Positions 8,883 through 17,498 of a stretch of 64,000 nt of DNA are shown piece after piece. The DNA is taken from NCBI RefSeq assembly GCF_003030345.1, contig NZ_CP028158.1, positions 2,666,001 to 2,730,000 on the forward strand. Direction: 5' to 3'. Numbering within the stretch: the stretch's first letter is position 1; every line of letters starts with the position of its first letter. Made by a program: the position numbers and the translations under genes. This DNA comes from Plantactinospora sp. BC1. GTDB lineage: Bacteria > Actinomycetota > Actinomycetes > Mycobacteriales > Micromonosporaceae. The notes under the pieces are model-generated. The model searched no databases. It saw nothing but the letters and a program-made list of their open reading frames with translations, and had not been told where the DNA came from.

Positions 8883-8905
8883 CCGGCGCCCGGCCCGGGC
8901 GCCGG
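8883..8905. terminator. GC-rich hairpin between 8772 and 8932
   Basis: CCGGCGCCCGG (8883-8893) and its exact complement (8895-8905) form an 11-bp stem around a single base. It sits 110 bp after the secreted-protein stop and 27 bp before the next start, so it could be a terminator or a leader structure. A possible -10 (GACAAT) lies near 8858. Confidence 0.4.
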
Positions 8906-8931
8906 CCGTGCTCCACTCAGGAGGGACGCGG

Positions 8932-9402
8932 ATGGCCGGGAGAAGTTGGCGACTGAGCCTGACCTTCAGTCCCGTCGCGGTACTGCCGACGGCCGCACTC
9001 GCGCTGCTGACCCCGCTGATGGACGGATTCGACTTCGACGGCGGGTTCTGGAGCTGGGCGGTGCCGCTGGTCGCGGTCTACGTCGTCAACGCCGGACTGG
9101 ACTGGCTGGGCACCGGCACCGGCTACTCCGGCTGGCTCTCGGGGCGGACCGGTGGCTGGGTCAAGCTGCGCTGGCTGTTGACGGGGGTACTGGTCAACGT
9201 GCTGCTGCTCGCCGTGCTTCCCCGGTTGCAGGGCCTCTTCGGGCTGGACACCTCGACCGGCGGGCCGGGGACGGTGCTGCCGGCCGGAGTGATCCTCGGC
9301 CTCTGCTTCTTCGTCGGCTCCCGGTTCGAGGACGTGTCGCTCTTCTTCGAGAAGGGCGGTTCCGACGACCCGCCGGAGGAGGGCGTACGAACCGAGGACT
9401 GA
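8932..9402 (+). CDS. Small integral membrane protein, unknown function
   Basis: A 156-aa protein with about four hydrophobic segments (near residues 12-30, 40-56, 78-98 and 115-133) and a charged cytoplasmic tail (FEKGGSDDPPEEG). ATG 8932 follows AGGAGGG at good spacing; an in-frame GTG at 8908 is less likely. No catalytic motif is seen. Its neighbours give no functional clue. Confidence 0.68.
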   Translation: MAGRSWRLSLTFSPVAVLPTAALALLTPLMDGFDFDGGFWSWAVPLVAVYVVNAGLDWLGTGTGYSGWLSGRTGGWVKLRWLLTGVLVNVLLLAVLPRLQGLFGLDTSTGGPGTVLPAGVILGLCFFVGSRFEDVSLFFEKGGSDDPPEEGVRTED

Positions 9403-9420
9403 CTGTGAGCAGGGGGGTCG

Positions 9421-9888
9421 TCAGAGGCCGAGGTCGCTCAGCCCCGGGTGGTCGTCGGGGCGACGCCCGAGCGGCCAGTGGTACTTCCGCTCCGACTCGG
9501 CGATCGGCAGGTCGTTGATGCTGGCCAGCCGGACCCGCATCAGCCCGTTCTCGTCGAACTCCCAGTTCTCGTTCCCGTACGACCGGAACCAGTTCCCGGA
9601 GTCGTCGTGGAACTCGTACGCGAACCGTACGGCGATCCGGTTCCCCTCGGTGGCCCAGAGCTCCTTGATCAGGCGGTACTCCAGCTCCCTGGCCCACTTG
9701 CGCCGGAGGAACGCGACGATCTCGTCCCGCCCGTTGATGAACTCGGCCCGGTTGCGCCACCGGGAATCCGGGGTGTACGCCTGCGCCACCTTCTCCGGAT
9801 CCCGGCCGTTCCAGGCATCCTCGGCCATCCGCACCTTCTGCGCGGCGGTCTCACGGGTGAACGGGGGTACCGGGGGACGGGTCGCCAT
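9421..9888 (-). CDS. NTF2-like fold protein, DUF1348 family
   Basis: A 155-aa soluble protein of the DUF1348 branch of the SnoaL/NTF2-like fold. Characteristic stretches are [49 protein letters not shown] and [12 protein letters not shown]. Members are small cone-shaped alpha+beta barrels with diverse or unknown activities; no substrate can be assigned. ATG 9888 is preceded by TAGGAT (9900-9895) six bases upstream, giving a leaderless start. Confidence 0.85.
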   Translation of the reverse strand: MATRPPVPPFTRETAAQKVRMAEDAWNGRDPEKVAQAYTPDSRWRNRAEFINGRDEIVAFLRRKWARELEYRLIKELWATEGNRIAVRFAYEFHDDSGNWFRSYGNENWEFDENGLMRVRLASINDLPIAESERKYHWPLGRRPDDHPGLSDLGL

Positions 9889-9927
9889 TCCTGCATCCTA
9901 GGGAGCAGCGCCGGTCACTGTCGCTCT

Positions 9928-10698
9928 TCAGCCGGGAGTCAGGCACCAGTAGCCGTACGGGTTGCGGTAGAGGTCGTCCGGGTCGTAGCGGGCACAGTCG
10001 CGGCGGCCGAGCATCCAGTGCGGTGCGTCGGCGGCGAGCGCGAACGTCTCACCGTCGCGGATCCGTCGGCCCGCCGGCTCGGTCAGCAGGTAGCGGGCCA
10101 GGGCGTCGAGCAGGCGTACCTGCTCGTCGACCTCGGCCGGCCCGGTCGGCTGCCCGGCGCGCAGTTCGACGTCCGGGGCGCCGAGCAGGTGCATGCCGCA
10201 GCTGTAGACCGCCACGCCGTCGGTGATCGGCCGCTTCACCCAGGCCCGGTGCAGCACCACCGCCAGGGTCGCCTCGTCGGTCGCGGCGGCGGCCCGGTCG
10301 GCGAGGTCGAGCCAGCGGTCGCGGCCGTGTGCCAGGCCGCTGCTCTCGTTGCGTACCGCGGTGGCGCCGGCCCGGAGCAGCGCGGCGGTCAACGCCAGCA
10401 TCCGCCGGGACACCTCGATCGCGGTCTGCCGGGTCACGGGCGGCGAGAGCAGGTACGCCACCGTGTCGTGCTCCTTGACCGCCCGCCGGTCCGCCTCGGT
10501 GAAACTGCGGCCGGTCAGCGAGGAGCGGAACGAGGCGGCCATCCTCGGGTCGGGCTCCGGACGGGAGTACTCGGAGTCGAGGCCGCACTCCGGGCCACCG
10601 ATCTCGGCCGCGAGTCGGGCCACCACGTCGAGGTCCAGCCCCGCGCCGAGCACACAGAGGACGTGCTGCGGCGGTACCGATCCGGCCTCGTCGATCAC
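9928..10698 (-). CDS. Hypothetical protein, DUF4261-like
   Basis: A protein of about 256 aa that I cannot assign firmly. It begins VIDEAGSVPPQHVLCVLG and has a central part with SRRMLALTAALLRAGATAVRNESSG, then RAWVKRPITDGVAVYSCGMHLLG; that layout resembles DUF4261-type proteins. The frame is open to 10848, but an upstream start would run through the hairpin at 10796-10833. GTG 10698 has TAACCT (10711-10706) seven bases upstream and TTGACA further back, so I take it as the start. No signal peptide is seen. Confidence 0.65.
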   Translation of the reverse strand: MIDEAGSVPPQHVLCVLGAGLDLDVVARLAAEIGGPECGLDSEYSRPEPDPRMAASFRSSLTGRSFTEADRRAVKEHDTVAYLLSPPVTRQTAIEVSRRMLALTAALLRAGATAVRNESSGLAHGRDRWLDLADRAAAATDEATLAVVLHRAWVKRPITDGVAVYSCGMHLLGAPDVELRAGQPTGPAEVDEQVRLLDALARYLLTEPAGRRIRDGETFALAADAPHWMLGRRDCARYDPDDLYRNPYGYWCLTPG

Positions 10699-10705
10699 GC
10701 CCGGC

Positions 10706-10736
10706 AGGTTACCAACGGGTACGGCCGCACTGTCAA
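10706..10736 (-). promoter_or_regulatory. Sigma-70-type promoter of the 9928-10698 gene
   Basis: On the minus strand, a perfect -35 TTGACA (10736-10731) is separated by 19 bp from -10 TAACCT (10711-10706). Transcription would begin at or next to the GTG at 10698. The spacer is longer than optimal. Confidence 0.5.
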
Positions 10737-10795
10737 CGCTTTCGGCACATCGGATCACCCGCACCCGGTACCGGCCGGGCGCCCGACGGCAGGGG

Positions 10796-10833
10796 CGGTG
10801 CCCACCGTCCCCGTACGGGAACGGTGGGCACCG
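10796..10833 (-). terminator. Long hairpin terminator of the S8 protease gene
   Basis: A 13-bp perfect outer stem (CGGTGCCCACCGT, 10796-10808, with 10821-10833) encloses a self-complementary CCCGTACGGG core, giving almost 38 nt of continuous pairing. It lies about 50 bp past the protease stop and upstream of the next gene's promoter. Confidence 0.75.
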
Positions 10834-10879
10834 CCGCTCGACAGTCACCGCCGGATCGGCACCCCGGCCGAGCCGCCGG

Positions 10880-13800
10880 TCAGATCCCGCCCAGCCGGGC
10901 CGGGCACGGGTTCACCGGCTCCAGGGTGAAATCGAGGGTGGTGACCAGGCTGGGCTGGATCTGCTGCCGCTTCACCTGCGGCACCCAGCCGTCCTTGGCG
11001 GCGATGACGTCGTACCGGCCCTTCGCCAGCCACCAGGAGTAGCCGCCCTGGCTGCTCGCCGGCAGGGTGTAGCCGGTGGCCGGATCGCCGACCAGGTTGG
11101 CCCGGACCGTCGCCGCCAACGGCACCTCGACGCCGCCACAGGTCCGGCCGATCACCGTGCCCTGGAGCTTGCCCCAACTGCCGGGCGGGGAGACGTTCAT
11201 CTCCACCCCGACCACCGGTACCGGATAGGGGCTGTCGGTCACCAGGCCGAGTTCGGCGGTGTAGGTGCCGGGCTGGGCGACCCCGGCCGCCGCGGTGGCG
11301 GTCAGGCTGACCGTGATGGTCCGGGACGCACCGGCGGCCAGGGTGAAGCTGGCCGGCGTACTGCTCAGCCAGGACGCCCCGCCGTCCTCCAGACACGCCT
11401 CCAGCCCGCCGAGCCGCTCGCTCTCGGCCGACCCGACGAACGAACTCGGCGAACCACCGACCTTGTACGCCCCGCAGACACCGGCGCCCCGATAGCGGGC
11501 GAACTGCGCGTTCGGCAGGTTCACCCAGGCACCGGCCACCGGGTCGTACCCGATCGTCCGGTTGGTCAACGTGGTCGAGGCCGCGGTGGCGCCCCCGGCC
11601 AGCACCAGCATGCCGCCGGCCGCCGCGTACTGCGAGCCCCAGAGGTCGAGCGGCATGTCGGGCAGCGGGGACCAGGCGTTCGTCGCCGGGTCGTAGACGT
11701 AGCCGTTCTTGAACTCGGCCGCGCCGACGCCACCGGCGCAGTAGACCCGACCGCCGATGCCGCCGCAGGACATCCAGGAGGAGCCCTGCGGATAGTCGGC
11801 CGCGGTGTCGAACCTGCCGGTCAGCGGGTCGAAGACCGTCACGTCCGCGGTGTCGACCGAGCACTCGTTGTCGCCGCAGCCGCCGATGACGTAGAGCTTG
11901 CCGCCGCTGGTCGCGAACGCGGCCGCCGCCCGGGGCGCCGGGTTGGTGACCCCGGGCAGGGTGCTCCAGGTCCCGGTGGCCGGGTTGAACATGTCGACCG
12001 TCTCCACCGGGGCGTCACCGTCGCCCCAGCCGCCGATCGCGTAGATCCGGCCGTTCAGGGCGGCGACCGCCGGCTTCGACCGCGCGGTCGGCAGGTCCGG
12101 CAGCGCCGTCCAGACGTTGGTCGCCGGGTCGTAGACCCAGCTCTTGCGCTCGTTGCCGGTGTCGGCGCCGCCACCGATCGAGTAGACCTTGCCGTCAAGG
12201 GTCACCGCCGAGTTGTCGTAGACCGCCGCCGGGAGGTTCGCCACCCGGGTCCACGCCTCGTCGACCAGCGGCGCCGCGGCCGCCGTCCCGGTGCCGGGCC
12301 CGTAGGCGGTTCCGGTGCGACTCTGGCTCAGCCCCTTCATCCGGTACTCCACCAGCTCGGCGCCCTTCGCCGAGAGCTGGCTGAACCGGGCCGCCCGTTC
12401 CAGCGCCTGCACGGTGGCCGGCGCGTTGCCGGTGTTGGTGACCGTCAGGGTGACGTTCCGGGTGCTGCCGTACGGCTGGTGCAGCTCCAGGGCCTTCGGG
12501 GTGACCGTCAGCCGGGCCGCCTTGAGCGCGAAGTCGGCCCGCCGGGTGGCGTCCGGCGTCACCGTCACCTGCTTGGTGAGTCCCCGGTACGGCGACAGGC
12601 TGGCGGTGAACGGCTGCGTCCCGGTCAGGCTGGAGTAGAGCCAGTAGAAGCCGTCCGGGATGTTCGGGTCGTCCGGTGTCGCCGCCGACACGCCCCGGTC
12701 GGCCGGCTGGTTGCCGCTGACCACCGTGACACCGTTGACCGGGTCGCCGGTGTTGGCGTCGGTGGTGAAGCCGGCGACCAGGCCGCCCGGCTTCGGGGTG
12801 CAGGTCCGGTTGACCAGCGCGACGTTGTCGACCTGCCACCACCAGGCGAAGGTGCCGTTGAAGCGGAACCGCACCTGGGCGTTCGCCGCACCGGCCGCCC
12901 GGTCCAGCGGTACCTCCTCGACCCGTGGGCCGCGCCGGCTGACCGTCTGGTGCCAGACGTTGGTCCAGGTCGTACCGCCGTCGGTGGAGACGTCGACGTC
13001 GGCGGTGTCGCTGACCCCGACCGCCCGCCAGTCGCTGTTGAACCGCAGCAGCGGCGCGGCCGTCGCCGAGAGGTCCAGCGGCGGCGTGACCAGGTCGGTG
13101 TCCTGGGTGTTGCCGCTGCCCAGCGCGTCACTGTCGACGATCGCGAAGTTGCCGGTGCCGCCGGTCAGGTTGGTCCGGCCGGCCGGGTCGTCGAAGCTCC
13201 AGCCGCCGGAGTCCGTGCGGTTCACCACCGACCAGCCGGCCGGCGTCGAGGTGCCGTCGAAGCTCTCCGTCAGCAGCGGGTCGCTGAACCCGGCCGTGTA
13301 ACCGGCGGCGGTGCAGGCCGGCAGTACGGTGGCGGCGATGTTGACGGTCTTCGAGCCGGTACCGACCGCCACCTCGGTGCTGACCGGCCGGTAGCCGGGG
13401 TAGACGACCGTGGTGTCGAGCCGGTAGCTGGCGCTGCCGGGGACGGTGAAGGAGTAGGCGCCGGTCACCGGGTTGGTGAAGACCGGGCCGCCGGGCCGGC
13501 CGGAGACCTCGATCTTCGCGTACAGCGGCCAGCCGTGCCCGGAGCCGTCGGTGACCTTGCCGGCGACGGTGACCATCCGGGCCGTGGCGAGGGCGAAGTT
13601 CTGGGTGAGCACCTGGCCCGGGGCCAGCGTCACGGTGGCGGTGCCGGGGTTGAAGCCGTACCCGGAGGCGGTCAGTTCGTGGGTGCCGACCGGCAGCACC
13701 AGGGAGTACCGGCCGTCCGCGTCGGTGACGGTGTTGAACGCGCCGCTGCGTACCTCGGCACCGGCGACCGGCTCCCCGGTGCTGGCGTTGCTGACGGTGC

Positions 13801-15277
13801 CGGTGACCCGGCCCGTGTCGCCGCGCGGTGCCGCCTGGACCGCCTGGTACGCGTTCAGCCGGCCCTCGCCGAAGGTGTTGTTGTCGTCGACGGTGCCGCC
13901 GCAGCCCAGCGCGTCGACGTCGGTGGCGGTGTCGTCGAGCAGCCGCTCGGTGGCCGGGATGTTGCCCCGCAGCCCGGGTGCCGCCGACCAGACCAGCGCG
14001 ACGGTGGCGGAGACGTGCGGTGCCGCCATCGAGGTGCCGCTGCCCACCCCGTAGCCACCGCTGGAGAGGCTGGACCGGATGTTGCTGCCCGGCGCGGCGA
14101 TGTTCGGCTTGACCGAGCCGTCGATGCTGGACGTTCCCCGGCCGGAGAAGCTGGAGATGGTGTTGTTGCCGTCGTAGGACCCGGTCGCGTAGGTCAGCGG
14201 GTAGTCGCCGGGGTTCTCGGTGGTGTTGCAGCCCGGTCCGTCGTTGCCGGCGGAGAAGCTGGGGAAGATGCCGGCGGCCCGCCAGGAGACCACGACCTGC
14301 TTGTACCACTCGTCGCCGCGACCGCCGCCCCAGGAGTTGTTGACGATGTCCGGGCGCAGGTCCGGCCGGGGGTTCTGCCCCTTCAGGTCGGTCGGGGCGA
14401 GCACCCACTGGCCGGCGGCGAGCAGCGAGGCGTCGGAGCAGTTGTTGGTCTCGCAGCCCTTGGCGGCGATCCACCGGGCGCCGGGTGCCACGCCGATCTG
14501 GTTGCCGGCACCGTCGTCGCCGACCATGGTGCCCATGGTGTGCGTGCCGTGGCCGTTGTTGTCGCACGGCGCCGGGTTGGCGCAGACCTCGGCGGGGTCG
14601 AACCAGTTGTAGTCGTGGTCGAAACCGCTGCCGGTGTTGCCCCGGTAGGAGTTGAGCAGCGCCGGGTGGTCGAAGAGCACGCCGCTGTCGATGTTGGCGA
14701 CGACCACGTCCTCGCCCCGGGTGTCGAACTCGGACCAGACCCGGGGCGCCTCGATGTTGGCGACGTTCCACTCGACCGCGTCGGTACCGGCGTCGGTGGT
14801 GGCCCGGAACGGCTCAGGTTTGATCAGTTCGTAGGTACGACTCGGTTCGATGCTCTGCACGTCGTCCCGGGCCGCGATCGCGTCGAGCAGGGCCCGGTCG
14901 CCCTGCACCCGCAGCATGTTCGCGATCCAGTACGACCGATACGTCGTGCCTCGTTTGTCCAGTTCGGCGCGGAGGTCGCGCTGGCTGCGCTCGGCGGTGG
15001 CGGTGAGGGTCCGGTAGACGGCGCCGGCCCGGTCGTCGGCGTCGGCCAGCTTCGCCGCTCCGCTCAGCTCGGCGCGTTCCCGCAGGTAGACGTTGAACGT
15101 GGTGCTGCCCTCGGCGGCGAGTTCGGCGAGTAGTTCCCGGCTCACCTCCGCCTCGGGACCGGCCGCCGTGGCGAGCGCGGGCTGTGCGGTGACGCCGAGC
15201 AGCACGACGGTCGCGCCGACCAACAAACGCCAGCGTCTTGGCCGGTCAGCCCGGCTCCGTCCGGATCGGTGCGGCAT
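10880..15277 (-). CDS. Secreted subtilisin-like (S8) protease with kelch-type repeats
   Basis: A 1465-aa secreted serine protease. ATG 15277 follows GGGGGAGGAACC; the signal peptide covers about residues 1-38. A propeptide-like region (about 50-155) precedes the S8 domain with all three catalytic residues visible: Asp197 in ANIDSGV, His243 in NGHGTHTMG and Ser416 in SGTSMAAPHV. Downstream are carboxypeptidase-regulatory-like beta domains (GTVSNASTGEPVAGAEVRSG), a jelly-roll-like segment with TDADVDVSTDGG-type sequence, then five or six kelch-type repeats (IGGGADTGN, IGGWGDGD, VIGGCGDNEC) of a beta-propeller and a final beta domain. The domain set suggests extracellular polymer or surface binding with proteolysis. 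Its 5' leader contains two hairpins. Confidence 0.92.
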   Translation of the reverse strand: MPHRSGRSRADRPRRWRLLVGATVVLLGVTAQPALATAAGPEAEVSRELLAELAAEGSTTFNVYLRERAELSGAAKLADADDRAGAVYRTLTATAERSQRDLRAELDKRGTTYRSYWIANMLRVQGDRALLDAIAARDDVQSIEPSRTYELIKPEPFRATTDAGTDAVEWNVANIEAPRVWSEFDTRGEDVVVANIDSGVLFDHPALLNSYRGNTGSGFDHDYNWFDPAEVCANPAPCDNNGHGTHTMGTMVGDDGAGNQIGVAPGARWIAAKGCETNNCSDASLLAAGQWVLAPTDLKGQNPRPDLRPDIVNNSWGGGRGDEWYKQVVVSWRAAGIFPSFSAGNDGPGCNTTENPGDYPLTYATGSYDGNNTISSFSGRGTSSIDGSVKPNIAAPGSNIRSSLSSGGYGVGSGTSMAAPHVSATVALVWSAAPGLRGNIPATERLLDDTATDVDALGCGGTVDDNNTFGEGRLNAYQAVQAAPRGDTGRVTGTVSNASTGEPVAGAEVRSGAFNTVTDADGRYSLVLPVGTHELTASGYGFNPGTATVTLAPGQVLTQNFALATARMVTVAGKVTDGSGHGWPLYAKIEVSGRPGGPVFTNPVTGAYSFTVPGSASYRLDTTVVYPGYRPVSTEVAVGTGSKTVNIAATVLPACTAAGYTAGFSDPLLTESFDGTSTPAGWSVVNRTDSGGWSFDDPAGRTNLTGGTGNFAIVDSDALGSGNTQDTDLVTPPLDLSATAAPLLRFNSDWRAVGVSDTADVDVSTDGGTTWTNVWHQTVSRRGPRVEEVPLDRAAGAANAQVRFRFNGTFAWWWQVDNVALVNRTCTPKPGGLVAGFTTDANTGDPVNGVTVVSGNQPADRGVSAATPDDPNIPDGFYWLYSSLTGTQPFTASLSPYRGLTKQVTVTPDATRRADFALKAARLTVTPKALELHQPYGSTRNVTLTVTNTGNAPATVQALERAARFSQLSAKGAELVEYRMKGLSQSRTGTAYGPGTGTAAAAPLVDEAWTRVANLPAAVYDNSAVTLDGKVYSIGGGADTGNERKSWVYDPATNVWTALPDLPTARSKPAVAALNGRIYAIGGWGDGDAPVETVDMFNPATGTWSTLPGVTNPAPRAAAAFATSGGKLYVIGGCGDNECSVDTADVTVFDPLTGRFDTAADYPQGSSWMSCGGIGGRVYCAGGVGAAEFKNGYVYDPATNAWSPLPDMPLDLWGSQYAAAGGMLVLAGGATAASTTLTNRTIGYDPVAGAWVNLPNAQFARYRGAGVCGAYKVGGSPSSFVGSAESERLGGLEACLEDGGASWLSSTPASFTLAAGASRTITVSLTATAAAGVAQPGTYTAELGLVTDSPYPVPVVGVEMNVSPPGSWGKLQGTVIGRTCGGVEVPLAATVRANLVGDPATGYTLPASSQGGYSWWLAKGRYDVIAAKDGWVPQVKRQQIQPSLVTTLDFTLEPVNPCPARLGGI

Positions 15278-15588
15278 GGTTCCTCCCCCACTCTTCGGCC
15301 TCCCGAGTGGTCTCGGGAGCCACTTCCCAGCCCCGGGTGTCCGGGCTGCCGGCACGCGTACTCCGACGTTTGCTTACGGACTGCGCCCCCCACATTGGCT
15401 TGGAGTAATGCTCTTGCTCGCCAGGGGTGGTGATCAATGCTCGATGTCGGCCAGTATCTAGGCAGTAACTGGGCGTATCTCGGTCAGGAGTGAGCCTAAT
15501 GCCTTACATCGGTTAGCGTCGCTGTTGACGCGCCCGGTCAAACCCGTTTGGCTAGGGCCCGCAGCCGACGGGGGAGGAGTGGAGCGAG
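15278..15588. other. Divergent intergenic region, 311 bp
   Basis: This gap lies between the protease (minus) and the winged-helix gene (plus). Near the protease start are two hairpins in its leader: CTCCCGAG/CTCGGGAG (15300-15319) and an AGCCC/GGGCT stem near 15327-15345. The middle (15400-15520) is AT-richer and presumably holds both promoters. GTATCT occurs twice around 15451-15480. TTGACG at 15525-15530 is a possible -35 for the plus-strand gene, with no convincing -10. Confidence 0.4.
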
Positions 15589-16062
15589 GTGGCAAACGGA
15601 GAGGTCCCGCTCGTCGTGTGCGTGTCCACGGACGTCGCCGTGCGGGAGCGGGTGGTCCGACGGCTCGACGACTTCGGCACCGTCGTGATCTGCTCGGACC
15701 TGTCCGAGTTGCGGGCAATGCTGTTTCCGATGGTCGGCAACGCGACGGATTCCGGACCGGGCCCGGTGAACCTCGGCGACCTCTCCGTCGACCCGGGCGG
15801 GCACCTGGTCACCTGGCGCGGCGAGCCACTGGCACTGACCCGGCTGGAACGTGAACTGCTGGCCCGGCTGGCCAGCGCACCCCTCGGGGTGTGGACGTAC
15901 GAGCGGCTCTTCGGGTCGGTCTGGGGCGGCGCCTACCTCGGCGACACCGCCATCCTGCACTCGGCGGTGAAACGACTGCGCCGCAAGCTGCGCGCCGTCG
16001 AGGGCGGTCCGCAGGTGCAGACCGTACGCGGCGTCGGCTACCGGCTGGCTCCCGGACACTGA
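15589..16062 (+). CDS. OmpR/PhoB-type winged-helix protein with degenerate receiver-like N-terminus
   Basis: A 157-aa DNA-binding protein. Residues about 60-155 form an OmpR-type winged helix: LTRLERELLARLAS, TYERLFGSVWGG, HSAVKRLRRKLR and VQTVRGVGYRLAP match the alpha-loop, recognition helix and wing. The first 55 residues resemble a shortened receiver fold (VVCVSTDVAVRERVVRRLDD) but lack the phospho-acceptor Asp and conserved Lys, and no kinase is adjacent. GTG 15589 follows GGGGAGGAG. It may be an atypical orphan regulator. Whether it controls the phased repeats at 7774-7862 is unknown. Confidence 0.82.
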   Translation: MANGEVPLVVCVSTDVAVRERVVRRLDDFGTVVICSDLSELRAMLFPMVGNATDSGPGPVNLGDLSVDPGGHLVTWRGEPLALTRLERELLARLASAPLGVWTYERLFGSVWGGAYLGDTAILHSAVKRLRRKLRAVEGGPQVQTVRGVGYRLAPGH

Positions 16063-16114
16063 CCCGCCCCGCGTTGTCGGCTCGGTGCCGACGTCCCGGC
16101 GGCGTCGTGCCACC

Positions 16115-16990
16115 ATGGCGGGCGTGAGCCTCGACGCCCCGGCACCGGCCTGGCCCGGTCAGCCGGACCCTCCCGCCCCGCCCCGGCAGCGGCGCTGGCT
16201 GCTCGTCGGCCTGGTGGGCTGGGCGGTGCTGCTGCTGGTGCTCACCGTCGTCTCGGTCTACCGCGACGAGCCGACCGTGCCGGAGCAGCGCAGCATCGAG
16301 CAGGCCGAACCCGTGCTGGACCGGGCCCTCGGTGAACTCGTCGCGGCGGCCGGCCCGGACGTCGCCGTCGAGATCGCCGCCGGGCGGGCACCCGAGGACT
16401 GCGAACTGACCGTCGTCCGGGACGGCGCGTCGCTGGACGCGACGGTCGTGGTGCACGCGCCGGACGCGGACGTACCCGCGCTGCTGGACCGGATCGCGGA
16501 CCGGTTGCCGGCGGCGTACCGGGCCGGGGTCCGGCACAGTGCCGACGGGAGCCGGCACACCCTACGCGCCGACGCGGGCGAGTTCGTGGCCGTAGAGGGC
16601 GGTCAGGCCGGCCCCGGACTGGTCGAGTTGACCGCCCGGACCGGCTGCCGACCGATTTCGGGCGACCCGGACGACCGGACCGTCCCGCCGCTGCCGCCGG
16701 CCGACCCGGACCCGCACCGGCTGCTCGGCGCGCTCGGCGCGACCGACCCGACCCCGGTCGAGTTGGCCGCCGCGCGCTGCCCCGGCCAGGGCACCACCTG
16801 GACCACACACGCCGCCGGCCGGGGAACCCCGCCCGGTCCGCCGAGCGCCGTGCTGTCCCGGCCGGCCGGCGCCGTCGTGGTCGCCGACACCACCGAGCTG
16901 TACGCCTACCGCAGCGGCCCGGTCAGCGTGGTGGTGGAGAGCGGCGAGGGCCGGATCCGGATCGCCGTCAGCCACGGCTGCGCCGGCTGA
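16115..16990 (+). CDS. Membrane-anchored hypothetical protein
   Basis: A 291-aa protein with a short proline-rich cytoplasmic N-terminus, one transmembrane helix (about residues 28-48, LLVGLVGWAVLLLVLTVV) and a large external domain. That domain has several cysteines (EDCELTV, TGCRPIS, AARCPGQ, HGCAG) that could pair. ATG 16115 and GTG 16121 are both possible starts. I do not recognise the family. It follows the winged-helix gene by 52 bp on the same strand and may be co-transcribed. Confidence 0.65.
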   Translation: MAGVSLDAPAPAWPGQPDPPAPPRQRRWLLVGLVGWAVLLLVLTVVSVYRDEPTVPEQRSIEQAEPVLDRALGELVAAAGPDVAVEIAAGRAPEDCELTVVRDGASLDATVVVHAPDADVPALLDRIADRLPAAYRAGVRHSADGSRHTLRADAGEFVAVEGGQAGPGLVELTARTGCRPISGDPDDRTVPPLPPADPDPHRLLGALGATDPTPVELAAARCPGQGTTWTTHAAGRGTPPGPPSAVLSRPAGAVVVADTTELYAYRSGPVSVVVESGEGRIRIAVSHGCAG

Positions 16991-17036
16991 CCGGTGCGGC
17001 GGCAGCGCGACCAGTAGACCGGCGCCTGGGCGCCGT

Positions 17037-17498
17037 CTAGTGGCTCGTCTTTGAAGGTTGGTCCGGTAACCCTCTGGTCTGGGCATCTCTTGGTGAGTTG
17101 TCTTCCGGCCCTTGCGATCGTCTCGGTGATCCGCCGTCCGGACAGCCGGCAGTCACAGGAGCGGCCGGCGGGGGAGCGGGGGTGGTCGGCGCGGAGACTG
17201 TCGAGCTGGGTGCACAGGCGGGGCGCGGAGGCCGGGGTTGCCGACGGCGTGCTGCGGTTCGCCGTCGACCGGCCGGGGAGGCCGGGGTTCGGGCAGGGCG
17301 GGGTTCGGGCAGGGCGGGGTTCGGGCAGGCCGGGGTTCGGGCAGGCCGGGAGGGTGGGCGCACAAGCGGGGCAGCTCGACAGTCTCCCCGGCGAGTATCC
17401 CACCCCGCTCCCACCCGACGTCAGGAGATCGCCGGCTTGGAGATGCCTGGAAGCACCGGGTTACCCGATCAACCCTCAAAGACAAGGAACTGGACTAG
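17037..17498. mobile_element. MITE-like non-autonomous element with terminal inverted repeats
   Basis: Both ends carry CTAG followed by matching inverted sequence: 17047-17072 pairs with 17458-17483 over 26 bp with three mismatches (GTCTTTGA..GGTTG..TC..GGTAACCC). The 462-bp interior has no credible gene and contains four tandem 16-bp units. This is the architecture of a small transposon derivative mobilised in trans. No transposase is present in the window, so mobility is inference. Confidence 0.6.
17284..17347. repeat. Four tandem 16-bp repeats
   Basis: The unit GGGGTTCGGGCAGGGC occurs four times back to back (17284, 17300, 17316, 17332); the last two units end in GGCC instead of GGGC. It sits inside the MITE-like element. 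Confidence 0.85.

Noticed and set aside
10699-10848. N-terminal extension of the DUF4261-like gene to GTG 10848
   Set aside because: It would pass through the terminator hairpin at 10796-10833 and the promoter at 10706-10736.
10223-15133. A 1636-residue open frame on the plus strand
   Set aside because: It lies opposite the S8 protease, whose domains and catalytic residues are clear. Its translation is a low-complexity Gly/Arg/Val/Asp-rich product, typical of antisense frames in GC-rich DNA.
17284-17347. Tandem 16-bp units as a possible CRISPR remnant
   Set aside because: The units are contiguous with no spacers; no cas genes are nearby. The Cas4-like nuclease at 55064 stands with a helicase, not with cas1 or cas2.
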